Shown: positions 37,749 through 46,346 of the stretch, in pieces | Layout of the letters: each line of letters begins with the position of its first letter | Numbering within the stretch: the first letter of the stretch is position 1 | From: an uncultured Flavobacteriales bacterium | Lineage (GTDB): Bacteria; Bacteroidota; Bacteroidia; Flavobacteriales_D; Crocinitomicaceae | Assembly (NCBI GenBank): GCA_943789205.1 | Contig: CALSTG010000001.1 | Span: 858,435 to 922,434 of the forward strand | DNA: 64,000 nt | Direction of reading: 5' to 3' | Translations under genes and position numbers: made by a program | The notes under the pieces: generated by a model | What the model was told of the DNA's origin: nothing | Seen by the model: only the letters and a program-made list of their open reading frames with translations | Databases searched by the model: none

Positions 37749-39110
37749 TTAATAGTGACACTTTGAACATTCCCAGCCACCCAATTCTTTAACAGACACT
37801 CGTCCATCCTCGTTGTATGCATTCAATAAATCATAATCGTTTTTCTTAAGTCGATCATGTATCTCAGTGTAGTAGTTATTTTTACCGTCAGCGATAGAAA
37901 CCCCTGATTGTTCATGACATTGAATACACCAGCCCATTGTCATTGTTGCTCTATCGAATTCAATTTTACTATCTATATTTTCCTGAATTTTATTCAGAGC
38001 TTCACGTGGCTGAACTTTTGCAGTCTCTTTGAGTTTGGCCATATCACCATGACATTGTTTACAATCCAACCCACCAACTACAACGTGTTGAGAGTGATTA
38101 AAATAAACGTGGTCTGGCAAATTGTGGACCTTATTCCAAACGATAGGAGAAGTCTCATTGGTATATTCTCCAGATGGACCCTTGGTAGGATCCCAACCTG
38201 CGGCGGCATAAATCTTGTTTATTTCTCCTTGATATTCTTTCCCTTCGCCATTGATTTTTTTGTGGCAATTCATACAAACATTTACAGTAGGTAATCCTGC
38301 TGATTTTGATTTGGTGACTGAATTGTGACAATACTTACAATCAATTCCATTTACTCCTGCATGAACATCATGAGGGAATGCAATCGGCTGTGAAGGCTGA
38401 TACCCTTCCATGAGATTCACTCCGTACAAAGTTTGGAAAAACCCTACCAGAAGGGAGAGCACCACAACAAGGCTCGCAAGACCCACATACAATCTATATT
38501 TCCAAGCCCAAGTTTTAAATTCTTCAATGTAGGTTAATCCTTCTTGACCTTCCTCGCTTTCTTTGGTAGCTATTTTTAATTGTCGACGAACACCTCCTAC
38601 AGCCATTATAATGATGCTAAACATAACACCCATGATGATCCACATCCATGGAAGACCTTTTTCTTCCTCCATTTCAGCACCTCCCACGTTTGCGGCTTGA
38701 GCTCCACCTCCTGCGGCTTGAGCATTTGGATCTTGAGAATCTACCCAATCAAAAATAGACGTGATTTGATCGTCAGTTAAATCTGCAAAAATAGACATGA
38801 CACTTCCCTTGTATTCTTGGAAGATTTCATTTGCTCTTTGAGACTTACCGCTGGCTCTTAACGCACCATTATTTCGGACCCATTCATAAATCAAATCTCC
38901 TTCACCTGCATCATCCCATCTTTGACGGGCTTCATAAAGTTTAGGACCGGTTCCATTTTTGAATACAGCGTGACATGTGGCGCATTTAGCCTTAAAAAGG
39001 CCTTCTCCTTGAGAAAAATACGATGGGGCTAGGGCTAGAAAAGAAAAGAATACCAAGGCTTTTAAGCCCTTACTCAACTCTGTAACTTTCTGAATGTTAG
39101 TTATTTTCAT
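37749..39110 (-). CDS. actA: Alternative complex III multihaem cytochrome ActA
   Basis: A 453-residue protein with six CxxCH motifs. One is in an N-terminal monohaem domain (CATCHAV, Cys43), before a proline/alanine linker and two membrane helices (about 153-172 and 205-228). Five form the pentahaem domain (CKYCHN, CMNCHK, CKQCHG, CIQCHE, CSKCHY, the last at the C-terminus). A signal peptide (ending SYFSQ) is present. ActA receives electrons from ActB and passes them on to ActE or the oxidase. It is first in the run; the intergenic region upstream (39111-39315) is shared with a divergent gene. Confidence 0.95.
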   Translation of the reverse strand: MKITNIQKVTELSKGLKALVFFSFLALAPSYFSQGEGLFKAKCATCHAVFKNGTGPKLYEARQRWDDAGEGDLIYEWVRNNGALRASGKSQRANEIFQEYKGSVMSIFADLTDDQITSIFDWVDSQDPNAQAAGGGAQAANVGGAEMEEEKGLPWMWIIMGVMFSIIIMAVGGVRRQLKIATKESEEGQEGLTYIEEFKTWAWKYRLYVGLASLVVVLSLLVGFFQTLYGVNLMEGYQPSQPIAFPHDVHAGVNGIDCKYCHNSVTKSKSAGLPTVNVCMNCHKKINGEGKEYQGEINKIYAAAGWDPTKGPSGEYTNETSPIVWNKVHNLPDHVYFNHSQHVVVGGLDCKQCHGDMAKLKETAKVQPREALNKIQENIDSKIEFDRATMTMGWCIQCHEQSGVSIADGKNNYYTEIHDRLKKNDYDLLNAYNEDGRVSVKELGGWECSKCHY

Positions 39111-39257
39111 GAAAAGTAAACTAAATATAGGTTAATAACAATTCGGCATTAACACATTTTAACGTTGCAAAATTATGAAGTTTCATTGTTTACATGACAC
39201 TTTTATGACAAAAAGACTGCGATAAATATTAATTTAAAATCATTCTAAATAAGAAAA

Positions 39258-39288
39258 TTGTCGATTGTAACTATTTTCTGTAAATTCG
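39258..39288 (+). promoter_or_regulatory. Possible promoter of SPOR-domain gene
   Basis: TTG at 39258-39260, 20 bases, then TAAATTCG at 39281-39288: a one-mismatch form of the Bacteroidota TTTG-N19-21-TAnnTTTG promoter. The message would begin about 20 bases before the ATG. Confidence 0.4.
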
Positions 39289-39315
39289 TATAAACTCTAT
39301 AATCGAACGGTGTCT

Positions 39316-39714
39316 ATGATGCAAAAAACAACATATCTCTTTTGGGTTTTCTTGTGTGTTACAATTACAAGTTATTCACAACTTGAGGTTTCCATTGGGA
39401 ACATTGATATTGTTCAAGACTCTAGGATTGATGAATTGGTACTTTTAGAGAAGAGCATAGATGAAATCCCAGGATACAGACTTCAAATTTGTTTTGATTC
39501 CGACAAAAACGTAATTGACGAAGCTCGCGATCGTTTTCTAAAGCTTTACCCCACTATAGACACCTATGTTGAATTCGAAGCGCCTCACTTCAACCTGAAG
39601 GCTGGAGATTTCAGAACACGCTTAGAGGCAGAAAAAATAAAACGACAAATTTTTGGTGAATTCGTAATTTGTATCGTACACCAAGACCTCATCCAGCTTC
39701 CGAGAATAGATTAA
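39316..39714 (+). CDS. Exported SPOR-domain protein
   Basis: About 132 residues. A GTG precedes at 39310, but ATG at 39316 or 39319 gives a clean signal peptide (MMQKTTYLFWVFLCVTITSYSQ). The C-terminal part (about 50-125) has the SPOR fold, including 'FNLKAGDFRTRLEAEKIKRQ'. SPOR domains bind bare glycan strands at division sites, so a peptidoglycan role is plausible. Small periplasmic SPOR proteins of this size are common in the phylum. Its stop overlaps the convergent thiL by four bases. Confidence 0.85.
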   Translation: MMQKTTYLFWVFLCVTITSYSQLEVSIGNIDIVQDSRIDELVLLEKSIDEIPGYRLQICFDSDKNVIDEARDRFLKLYPTIDTYVEFEAPHFNLKAGDFRTRLEAEKIKRQIFGEFVICIVHQDLIQLPRID

Positions 39715-40751
39715 AAATGTTTCCAGCCTTGAGCTGAAATTCTTACAGCACTATTATTTTTATCTATCAATAAACTATCCTGAGACTTGTCCGTCACAAA
39801 ACCAATAACAGAAAAACTTGGGTGATTCTTTATCTTGTCATAATCTTTTTGAGATACTGTAAAAAGAAGTTCATAATCTTCTCCACCATTCATAGCACAC
39901 ATGTAAGGATCAAGATTGAGTTCGTCAGCAGTTAATATTACTTTCTCAGTAATCGGGAGTTTTTCAGAGTATATGGAAACTGAACACTCGCTTGCTTTTG
40001 CGATATGAAGTGCTTCTGATGCTAACCCATCAGATATATCAATCATAGCACTTGGAACCAAACCTATTTCATTAAATGTATCTATAACGTCTTGACGCGC
40101 AATTGGCTGAATTTGTTTTTTAATCAACTCATCATAACCATCAAGCTTTGGTTGAATCTCTGGATTTTCTAGAAAGACTCCTTTTTCTCGTTCTAAAATT
40201 TGCAGACCAAGATAAGATGTGCCGAGATCTCCCGTCACTACAATAAGATCATTTTCCTTTGCTCCACTACGATAACAAATGTTCTTTTTTGCAGCGCGCC
40301 CCGTAATGGAAATAGAAAGCAAAAGACCTGATGACGATGAGGTCGTATCACCACCCACCAAATCAACATTGTAAAACTCACAAGCTGCATGAATTCCCTT
40401 GTATAACTCTTCAAGAGCTTCAACAGGGAACTTGCTTGATATACCCAATGAAACTGTTATTTGTTCTGGCTTAGCATTCATCGCCAATATATCAGATACA
40501 TTTACAGATACCGCTTTAAAACCTAAAGACTTTAAGGGTACATAGGAAAGATTAAAATGCACACCTTCAATTAACATGTCCGTAGAAAGTAGTATGGACT
40601 CCTTTGCTGAAATTTCGATTTCTGCAGCATCATCACCGACACCTTTTAGGGTTGATGGATTTTTAAGATTCGCATCCTTCGTCAAGGTTTCGATTAACCC
40701 AAATTCGCCAAGAGCATCAATTTCACGATGTTTTTTTTCTGTTTCGCTCAT
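39711..40751 (-). CDS. thiL: Thiamine-monophosphate kinase
   Basis: A 346-residue ThiL, which phosphorylates thiamine monophosphate to the active diphosphate. The AIRS/PurM fold is clear from GVGDDAAEIE, the LSTDMLIEGVHFNLSY strand, GGDTTSSSSGL and SAMIDISDGLASE, with GGEDYELLFTV near the C-terminus. The only nearby RNA is tRNA-Gln immediately upstream, separated by a terminator hairpin; no TPP riboswitch is visible in the gap. Confidence 0.95.
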   Translation of the reverse strand: MSETEKKHREIDALGEFGLIETLTKDANLKNPSTLKGVGDDAAEIEISAKESILLSTDMLIEGVHFNLSYVPLKSLGFKAVSVNVSDILAMNAKPEQITVSLGISSKFPVEALEELYKGIHAACEFYNVDLVGGDTTSSSSGLLLSISITGRAAKKNICYRSGAKENDLIVVTGDLGTSYLGLQILEREKGVFLENPEIQPKLDGYDELIKKQIQPIARQDVIDTFNEIGLVPSAMIDISDGLASEALHIAKASECSVSIYSEKLPITEKVILTADELNLDPYMCAMNGGEDYELLFTVSQKDYDKIKNHPSFSVIGFVTDKSQDSLLIDKNNSAVRISAQGWKHF

Positions 40752-40760
40752 AATCTATTG

Positions 40761-40797
40761 TAAAATAAAAAGAGTGAATGCGTTAACATTCACTCTT
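40761..40797 (-). terminator. Intrinsic terminator after tRNA-Gln
   Basis: Minus strand: perfect 11-bp stem AAGAGTGAATG / CATTCACTCTT (40797 down to 40770) with a 6-base loop, then TTTATTTTA. It follows the tRNA 3' end by 8 bases and precedes the thiL start by about 20, so thiL expression from an upstream promoter would need read-through. Confidence 0.75.
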
Positions 40798-40805
40798 GAA
40801 AACTG

Positions 40806-40878
40806 TTGACCCACTAGGGCTCGAACCTAGACTCTTCTGTACCAAAAACAGACGTGTTGCCAGTTACACTATGGGTCA
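40806..40878 (-). tRNA. tRNA-Gln (anticodon UUG)
   Basis: The minus strand folds as a cloverleaf of 73 bases: acceptor TGACCCA / TGGGTCA, D arm, anticodon stem TCTGT / ACAGA with loop TTTTGGT (anticodon TTG), and T arm AGGTTCGAGCCCT. No CCA is encoded. It sits just before thiL. Confidence 0.95.
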
Positions 40879-41002
40879 ATGTTTGAAATTAGCAGTTAAT
40901 TTCGGTGCAAATTTAACAACTAAATTTAATTTAAAAAGCGCTATTAACAAAAATTATATCCTGTGGTTCCTCTTTTTAAGCTTTGATTGCATTAAAGTAC
41001 AA

Positions 41003-41014
41003 ACGAATATTCGT
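41003..41014. promoter_or_regulatory. 12-bp palindrome and -7-like box before DUF2723 gene
   Basis: ACGAATATTCGT is a perfect 12-bp palindrome, directly followed by TAAATTCG (41014-41021), a near match to TAnnTTTG; the gene starts at 41049. It could be an operator touching the promoter. TTG candidates upstream are spaced 24 and 28 bases, off the usual 19-21. Confidence 0.35.
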
Positions 41015-41048
41015 AAATTCGCGAGTCTATTAAAGGATTTAAACAAAC

Positions 41049-44000
41049 ATGAATTATACTTTCATCAATAAAGTAACAGGTTGGGCTGTATTTGCAATCG
41101 CCTCACTTGTATACCTCTTAACTATCGAAGATACTGCCAGTCTGTGGGATTGTGGAGAGTACATAACAGCAGCATATAAGCTTGAAGTAGGGCACCCTCC
41201 AGGCGCCCCATTATACATGCTTCTAGGGCGGCTTTTTTCGTTTTTTGCGGCACCTGAAAGTGTTGCTTACTTTATAAATGCATTGTCTGCCTTTTCTAGT
41301 TCTTTTACCATACTCTTTATGTATTGGTCCCTAACAATTTTACTCAAAAAATTAGTTCTTCAATCCAAAAACGAACTTGAAGATTCAGACAAACTTGCGG
41401 TTTTCATTTCGGCAGCCGTTGCAGCCTTAGCTTATACTTTTTCTGAATCGTTCTGGTTTTCAGCCGTTGAAGGTGAGGTCTATGCTATGGCTTCATTATT
41501 TACAGCTGTAATCTTTTGGGCCATATTAAAATGGGATGAGGCTATGGACCTCTACGAAAAAAGCAACTTTACAAATGGAACTTCTCCAAACAAATGGTTG
41601 CTTTTAATTATGTTTTTATTGGGTCTCGCTATAGGAGTTCACTTATTGGGGATCCTAGTTATTCCAGCAATTGGGTATTTGATTTATTTCAGAGTAAAGA
41701 AAACGACACCTAAAGGTTTTATTCTTGCGGGGCTCATGTCCATCGTGGTTTTAGGGTTTATTCAAGAAGGTATTATTCCAGGAACGATTTCTTTAGCGTC
41801 AAAATTTGAAATTTATTATGTAAATAGTTTGGGGCTTCCATTCTATTCTGGTTCAATCATGTTTTTTGCGCTCTTAATTGGGGCATGTGTTTGGGCCGTC
41901 AGGTATGCAAATAAGAAAAAGAATACATTGCTTGCCAACTCTTTAATGGGCCTGATATTTTTGTTAATTGGATATGGGTCTTTTGCAGTTATTGTTATTC
42001 GTTCTAATGCCAATACTCCCTTAGATGAAAATGATCCAGAAAATCTTGTAACACTTCATTCTTACTTAAAACGAGAACAATACGGCAGTGCACCGCTTCT
42101 TAATGGTCAATATTGGAATTCAGAAATGGCTCCGCAAGAGGAGTGGAATGACCTTTCAGCTTATTATTTGAGAAGGTGGGTCGTACAAGATGGTGATGCA
42201 GATATTAAGGCCTTTGTCAATGAAAAAGATGCACAAAGCTGGAAGGCCAAACAAAATTCAACTGACCTTTCGATAGTTGAAAAATACTTCGAAAGTAATG
42301 CCTCTATAAGAAAAGGAGCAACTCCTTCTTACAGTCAAACCACGTTTTTTCCAAGAATGTATTCGAGCACGCCTCGCCACATTTCAGGTTATAAATATTG
42401 GTCTGGTTATGACCCTATGATAGAGGGATCCGGAGACATAGGTACTGATAAAGAACGAATTCCAACCTTTGGTGAGAACCTTAGTTATTTCTTTAACTAT
42501 CAGCTCAACTGGATGTACTTCCGTTATTTCATGTGGAATTTTGCGGGAAGACAAAATGATATTCAAGGTCATGGAGATAATATGAGAGGTAATTGGATTT
42601 CTGGTTTTAGCTTTATTGATGACGCTAGGCTCGGGAGTCAGCAACATGCTCCCGCTTATACGAAAGAAAATAAATCAAATAATAAATTCTATTTTATCCC
42701 GCTCATCTTTGCGCTCGTTGGACTCGTTTTCCATTATAGAAAGTCACCAAAAGATGCGTTTGTGCTCACTCTCGCATTCTTATTTACAGGTATCGCAATT
42801 GTGGTTTATTTGAATCAAAAACCGTTTGAGCCAAGAGAAAGAGATTATGCTTATGCAGGTTCCTTCTACTTTTTTGCAATGTGGATTGCTTTTGGGGTTT
42901 ATGCAATAATGGACTTTCTTAAAAACCGAGTAAAGCTTCAAAATGCCAAAATAAGACTTTCTTCAGGTGCGGTTATTGGTTTGATGGTGCCTTTAATTAT
43001 GGGTTCTCAAGGATGGGATGATCACAACAGGCATGGAAAATCTACCGCACGTGATTTGGCCAAGAATTATCTTGCTTCATGTGAAAAAAACGGAATCATT
43101 TTTACAAATGGAGATAATGATACCTTCCCGCTTTGGTACGCTCAAGAAGTTGAAGGATTCAGAACTGATGTGCGCGTCTGCAATCTATCTCTTATGGGAA
43201 CAGATTGGTATACAAATCAAATGAAGATGAAGGCCTATGAATCTGCGCCGCTTCCTATTAAATTCACTGAAGATCAGATTTTAATGTACGGAGGTACGAC
43301 AGACCAATTATACTTCACCGAGCTTAGCAACATTATTGGGAGTTCAAATATTACAAGAGCAACAATTAAAGAAATCATAGGTCTGCGTCTTGAAAATGGC
43401 AATAATGAAAATGTTGCTAGAATTAAATTCCCTGCCTTTAAGAATGCGGTACAAAATGTACTCTACCAGCTCGAAGTAATAGAGCCATCGACCAAAAGTC
43501 AGTCTCAAAAACTCATGAACTTCTTGAGCACGTATCAGAACGAAAGTTTTAGCGATTCTATTACAAGTCAATATATGGTTCTTAAACAGCTATACCCCTT
43601 ATTGGAAAGTAAATTAAGAAGCTATGGTCAAGGCGACGAAGACAAATACAATGCAACTATTGGTGCACTAAATTTATTAAGTGGCCCATTCGAAAACTTT
43701 GAAGCAGGTTGGGACTCTATTGATCTTACGAAGGCCATGCAGTTTGTCCGTGATGACAAAGGCGTATTAGAGATGCGAAGAGGATCAAAAGCCAATATTT
43801 TCCCAGCCAAAAACTTCACCCTCGCTGTAAATAAAGAAAATGCACTCAAAGCAGGAATAATAAGTAAAGATGAAATTGAACGATGCCCAAGTAACATTTC
43901 AATTAGTTATAATGGTATTGATAGAATCTCGAGAGAAGAAATCATGATGCTTGATATCCTAAGTAATTTCGATTGGAAAAGAGGGATTTATTTCTCTAGC

Positions 44001-44834
44001 AATAGAGGGTCAAAGTTTGCAACGCGTTTACTTCAAAAGGGCTATGTTAAACAAGTAGGTGTCGCCTACGAGCTAAATCCTTGTCCACCTGAGAATCCAT
44101 TACTTACGAATGAAAAGCAAAACTTTTTCAATGTTGATAAAATGTATGCGAAGCTCATGAAGGAATACACCTTTGGTGATATGGCAAACCCAGATGTTTT
44201 AACGGATTATTACGCGAGAAGACACACCTCCCATTATCGAACTGACTTCCTTTTACTAGCGGAACAATTATACTATGACGGTGAAAAAGAAAAAGCAGCT
44301 AAAGTTTTAGATAGATCTCTGAAATTAATGCCCGTTGAAACTGTAATTGACTTCGGAGAAGTTACTGGGAATGATCCAATAACATCTTTAGATATGAATA
44401 GGATTCGGAACAATGCCTACAGCCCAAGAACAAGCGGTTGTTTATTTGAATACGTTCAGCTCTATGCACTTATTGGTGAGGACCAAAAGGCGACAGCTCT
44501 AGGAAGGAAACTACTAAAGATTTATGAAAGTGTATTTGCATATTTTGACAACAGTCCAGCCGAATTTACCATCGTCCCCGGTACTATGAACAGCAATAGA
44601 GATGATCTTTTTGCAGCCGCTGATGCTTGCTTTAAGATGCAAAGAGCAACTCAAGAACTCCCTGTTGGAAAAGAGATAGATGCTGTTTTAAACAATTTAT
44701 ATGGAAAAACAATTCCCAAGATAAATGATGAATTGGTCACTTCAAGCATCTCCGAAAATTTAGAAATTTTACATCAATTGTTTAAAGAGCACATGTCGAA
44801 TATGGCTGCCGAATACAATTATACTTTAAAGTAA
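41049..44834 (+). CDS. DUF2723 membrane glycosyltransferase-like protein
   Basis: A 1261-residue protein. Its first ~650 residues hold about twelve membrane helices with the DUF2723 signature: SLWDCGEYITAAYKLEVGHP at about 30-49, then PGAPLY. This family is related to protein O-mannosyltransferases (GT-C fold); the acidic D-C-G-E stretch is the expected catalytic loop. The C-terminal half is soluble and faces the periplasm. It probably moves a sugar from a lipid carrier to a cell-surface protein or glycan, in line with the protein O-glycosylation known in Bacteroidota; direct proof for the family is limited. It is followed 5 bases later by the polysaccharide deacetylase. Confidence 0.9.
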   Translation: MNYTFINKVTGWAVFAIASLVYLLTIEDTASLWDCGEYITAAYKLEVGHPPGAPLYMLLGRLFSFFAAPESVAYFINALSAFSSSFTILFMYWSLTILLKKLVLQSKNELEDSDKLAVFISAAVAALAYTFSESFWFSAVEGEVYAMASLFTAVIFWAILKWDEAMDLYEKSNFTNGTSPNKWLLLIMFLLGLAIGVHLLGILVIPAIGYLIYFRVKKTTPKGFILAGLMSIVVLGFIQEGIIPGTISLASKFEIYYVNSLGLPFYSGSIMFFALLIGACVWAVRYANKKKNTLLANSLMGLIFLLIGYGSFAVIVIRSNANTPLDENDPENLVTLHSYLKREQYGSAPLLNGQYWNSEMAPQEEWNDLSAYYLRRWVVQDGDADIKAFVNEKDAQSWKAKQNSTDLSIVEKYFESNASIRKGATPSYSQTTFFPRMYSSTPRHISGYKYWSGYDPMIEGSGDIGTDKERIPTFGENLSYFFNYQLNWMYFRYFMWNFAGRQNDIQGHGDNMRGNWISGFSFIDDARLGSQQHAPAYTKENKSNNKFYFIPLIFALVGLVFHYRKSPKDAFVLTLAFLFTGIAIVVYLNQKPFEPRERDYAYAGSFYFFAMWIAFGVYAIMDFLKNRVKLQNAKIRLSSGAVIGLMVPLIMGSQGWDDHNRHGKSTARDLAKNYLASCEKNGIIFTNGDNDTFPLWYAQEVEGFRTDVRVCNLSLMGTDWYTNQMKMKAYESAPLPIKFTEDQILMYGGTTDQLYFTELSNIIGSSNITRATIKEIIGLRLENGNNENVARIKFPAFKNAVQNVLYQLEVIEPSTKSQSQKLMNFLSTYQNESFSDSITSQYMVLKQLYPLLESKLRSYGQGDEDKYNATIGALNLLSGPFENFEAGWDSIDLTKAMQFVRDDKGVLEMRRGSKANIFPAKNFTLAVNKENALKAGIISKDEIERCPSNISISYNGIDRISREEIMMLDILSNFDWKRGIYFSSNRGSKFATRLLQKGYVKQVGVAYELNPCPPENPLLTNEKQNFFNVDKMYAKLMKEYTFGDMANPDVLTDYYARRHTSHYRTDFLLLAEQLYYDGEKEKAAKVLDRSLKLMPVETVIDFGEVTGNDPITSLDMNRIRNNAYSPRTSGCLFEYVQLYALIGEDQKATALGRKLLKIYESVFAYFDNSPAEFTIVPGTMNSNRDDLFAAADACFKMQRATQELPVGKEIDAVLNNLYGKTIPKINDELVTSSISENLEILHQLFKEHMSNMAAEYNYTLK

Positions 44835-44839
44835 CTGAA

Positions 44840-45448
44840 ATGACATTTTTCAGGGTTCCATTACTAATTCAGCTTCTTTTTAATAGAAGGGTTTGGAAGG
44901 GTAAAGATAAGAGCGCTGTTTATCTAACCTTTGACGATGGTCCGGATGAAGAAACAACACCTTGGGTCCTAGAATTACTAAAAAAAGAACAAATAAAAGC
45001 AACCTTTTTTTGTATCGGAAAAAATATTTTAGCGCATCCAAAAATCTTTCAAGACATCCTTAAAGATGGGCATTCGATCGGAAATCATACTTTTACTCAT
45101 GAAAAGGGGGTAGGCACCTCTACGGCAAGATATATGGCTTCTATTACAAAGACAGACGCATTGCATCACTCGTTGCTTTTCCGCCCTCCATATGGGCGCA
45201 CAAATGCAAAACAAGTCAGAAATATTATAAGACTTGGGAAGAAAATTATTATGTGGACATGGAATGCTCAGGATTATAAAAAAAGCATGATTCCTGAGAA
45301 AATCATAGCTAATGCAAATAGGATTAAAGGCATGGATATCCTTCTTTTTCACAATAGTATCAAGAGCAAAGAAAATATGATGAAAAGCCTGCCGCAGATT
45401 ATTCATATTGTGAAGCAAAAAAAATTAAACTTTCAGCCACTTTCTTAA
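44840..45448 (+). CDS. Polysaccharide deacetylase (NodB/CE4)
   Basis: A 202-residue CE4 enzyme with motif 1 TFDDGPDEETT, motif 2 HSIGNHTFTH, motif 3 RPPYGR and motif 4 TWNAQDY. Motif 5 is LLFHNS, with Asn where many members have Asp. It removes acetyl groups from N-acetyl sugars, probably in peptidoglycan or a capsule. There is no clear cleavable signal peptide. The gene is 5 bases after the DUF2723 gene and 1 base before the histidine kinase gene, so they share a transcript. Confidence 0.92.
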   Translation: MTFFRVPLLIQLLFNRRVWKGKDKSAVYLTFDDGPDEETTPWVLELLKKEQIKATFFCIGKNILAHPKIFQDILKDGHSIGNHTFTHEKGVGTSTARYMASITKTDALHHSLLFRPPYGRTNAKQVRNIIRLGKKIIMWTWNAQDYKKSMIPEKIIANANRIKGMDILLFHNSIKSKENMMKSLPQIIHIVKQKKLNFQPLS

Positions 45449-45449
45449 A

Positions 45450-46346
45450 ATGACAAAATCCAAAATCCTTATTTATCTATTAGCATTTTATGTACTGCTT
45501 CAATTTATTTGGTGGGGTTATCAAATTATTGATTTAGGAGCACTCGCTGATCAGTCTACAGAGGATACCTCTAGAAGAATTTTTATGATTATTGGTGAAG
45601 GTGGCGTTTTTATCCTGATACTCATGGCAGGATTTTGGAAAATTCAACAATCTATTGGAAAAGAAATTGAGCTCTCAAAAAGACAAAATAATTTTATGCT
45701 TTCTGTAACACATGAGTTAAAAACACCCCTTACTTCTATTCAATTGGCTCTCCAGACTCTTATGAAAAGAAAGCTTAAAGAAGAGGATAGAGAGGATTTA
45801 CTATCTAAAGCACTTTCTGCCAACCAAAGGCTTGCTGTATTAATTGATAATATTTTGAATGCCTCAAGATTAGAAAATGACGGTTTTGAACCGAAATCGG
45901 ATATTTTTCCATTGAATTCATTTCTAAATAAAGCCATTGAGGACCTTCGTAAAGTTCATCCATCTGCAGTTTTCAATATGGACAGCAATGTAGATATTAT
46001 AACCGCTGATACCTACATGATCGAAACGGTATTAAACAACTTATTAGAAAATGCATTAAAATATTCTGGAGAAGCTGCACATATAAAGGTTTCTGTGCAA
46101 CAGCGTAATCAAATGTGTCATATTACTATTGCGGATCAAGGGCCAGGAATTCCAGATGAAGAAAAAGTCAAAATCTTTGAAAAATTCTATAGGGTCGGGA
46201 ACGAAATTTCAAGATCGAAGAAAGGAAGTGGCCTTGGTCTTTTTATATCAAAAGAATTTATAGAACGTCATAAAGGTCTAATCCGTTGTGAAAATAATGT
46301 ACCTAAAGGGACAAAGTTTATAATCGAATTGCCGCATGAAAAATAA
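45450..46346 (+). CDS. Membrane sensor histidine kinase
   Basis: A 298-residue kinase: two membrane helices (about 5-25 and 45-65) with a short periplasmic loop of about 20 residues, then HisKA with the phosphorylated His88 in SVTHELKTPLTS, and an HATPase domain with N box LNNLLENALKYSG, G1 ADQGPGIPDEEK and G2 GSGLGLFISKE. The loop is too short for a ligand domain, so it may sense the membrane or a partner. No response regulator is encoded in the window; the next gene is gpmI, whose start it overlaps by 11 bases. Confidence 0.93.
   Translation: MTKSKILIYLLAFYVLLQFIWWGYQIIDLGALADQSTEDTSRRIFMIIGEGGVFILILMAGFWKIQQSIGKEIELSKRQNNFMLSVTHELKTPLTSIQLALQTLMKRKLKEEDREDLLSKALSANQRLAVLIDNILNASRLENDGFEPKSDIFPLNSFLNKAIEDLRKVHPSAVFNMDSNVDIITADTYMIETVLNNLLENALKYSGEAAHIKVSVQQRNQMCHITIADQGPGIPDEEKVKIFEKFYRVGNEISRSKKGSGLGLFISKEFIERHKGLIRCENNVPKGTKFIIELPHEK

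Noticed and set aside
40796..41071. 91-codon plus-strand frame over the tRNA-Gln region
   Set aside because: Covers a tRNA gene on the other strand and an A/T-rich leader; no homology-like features.
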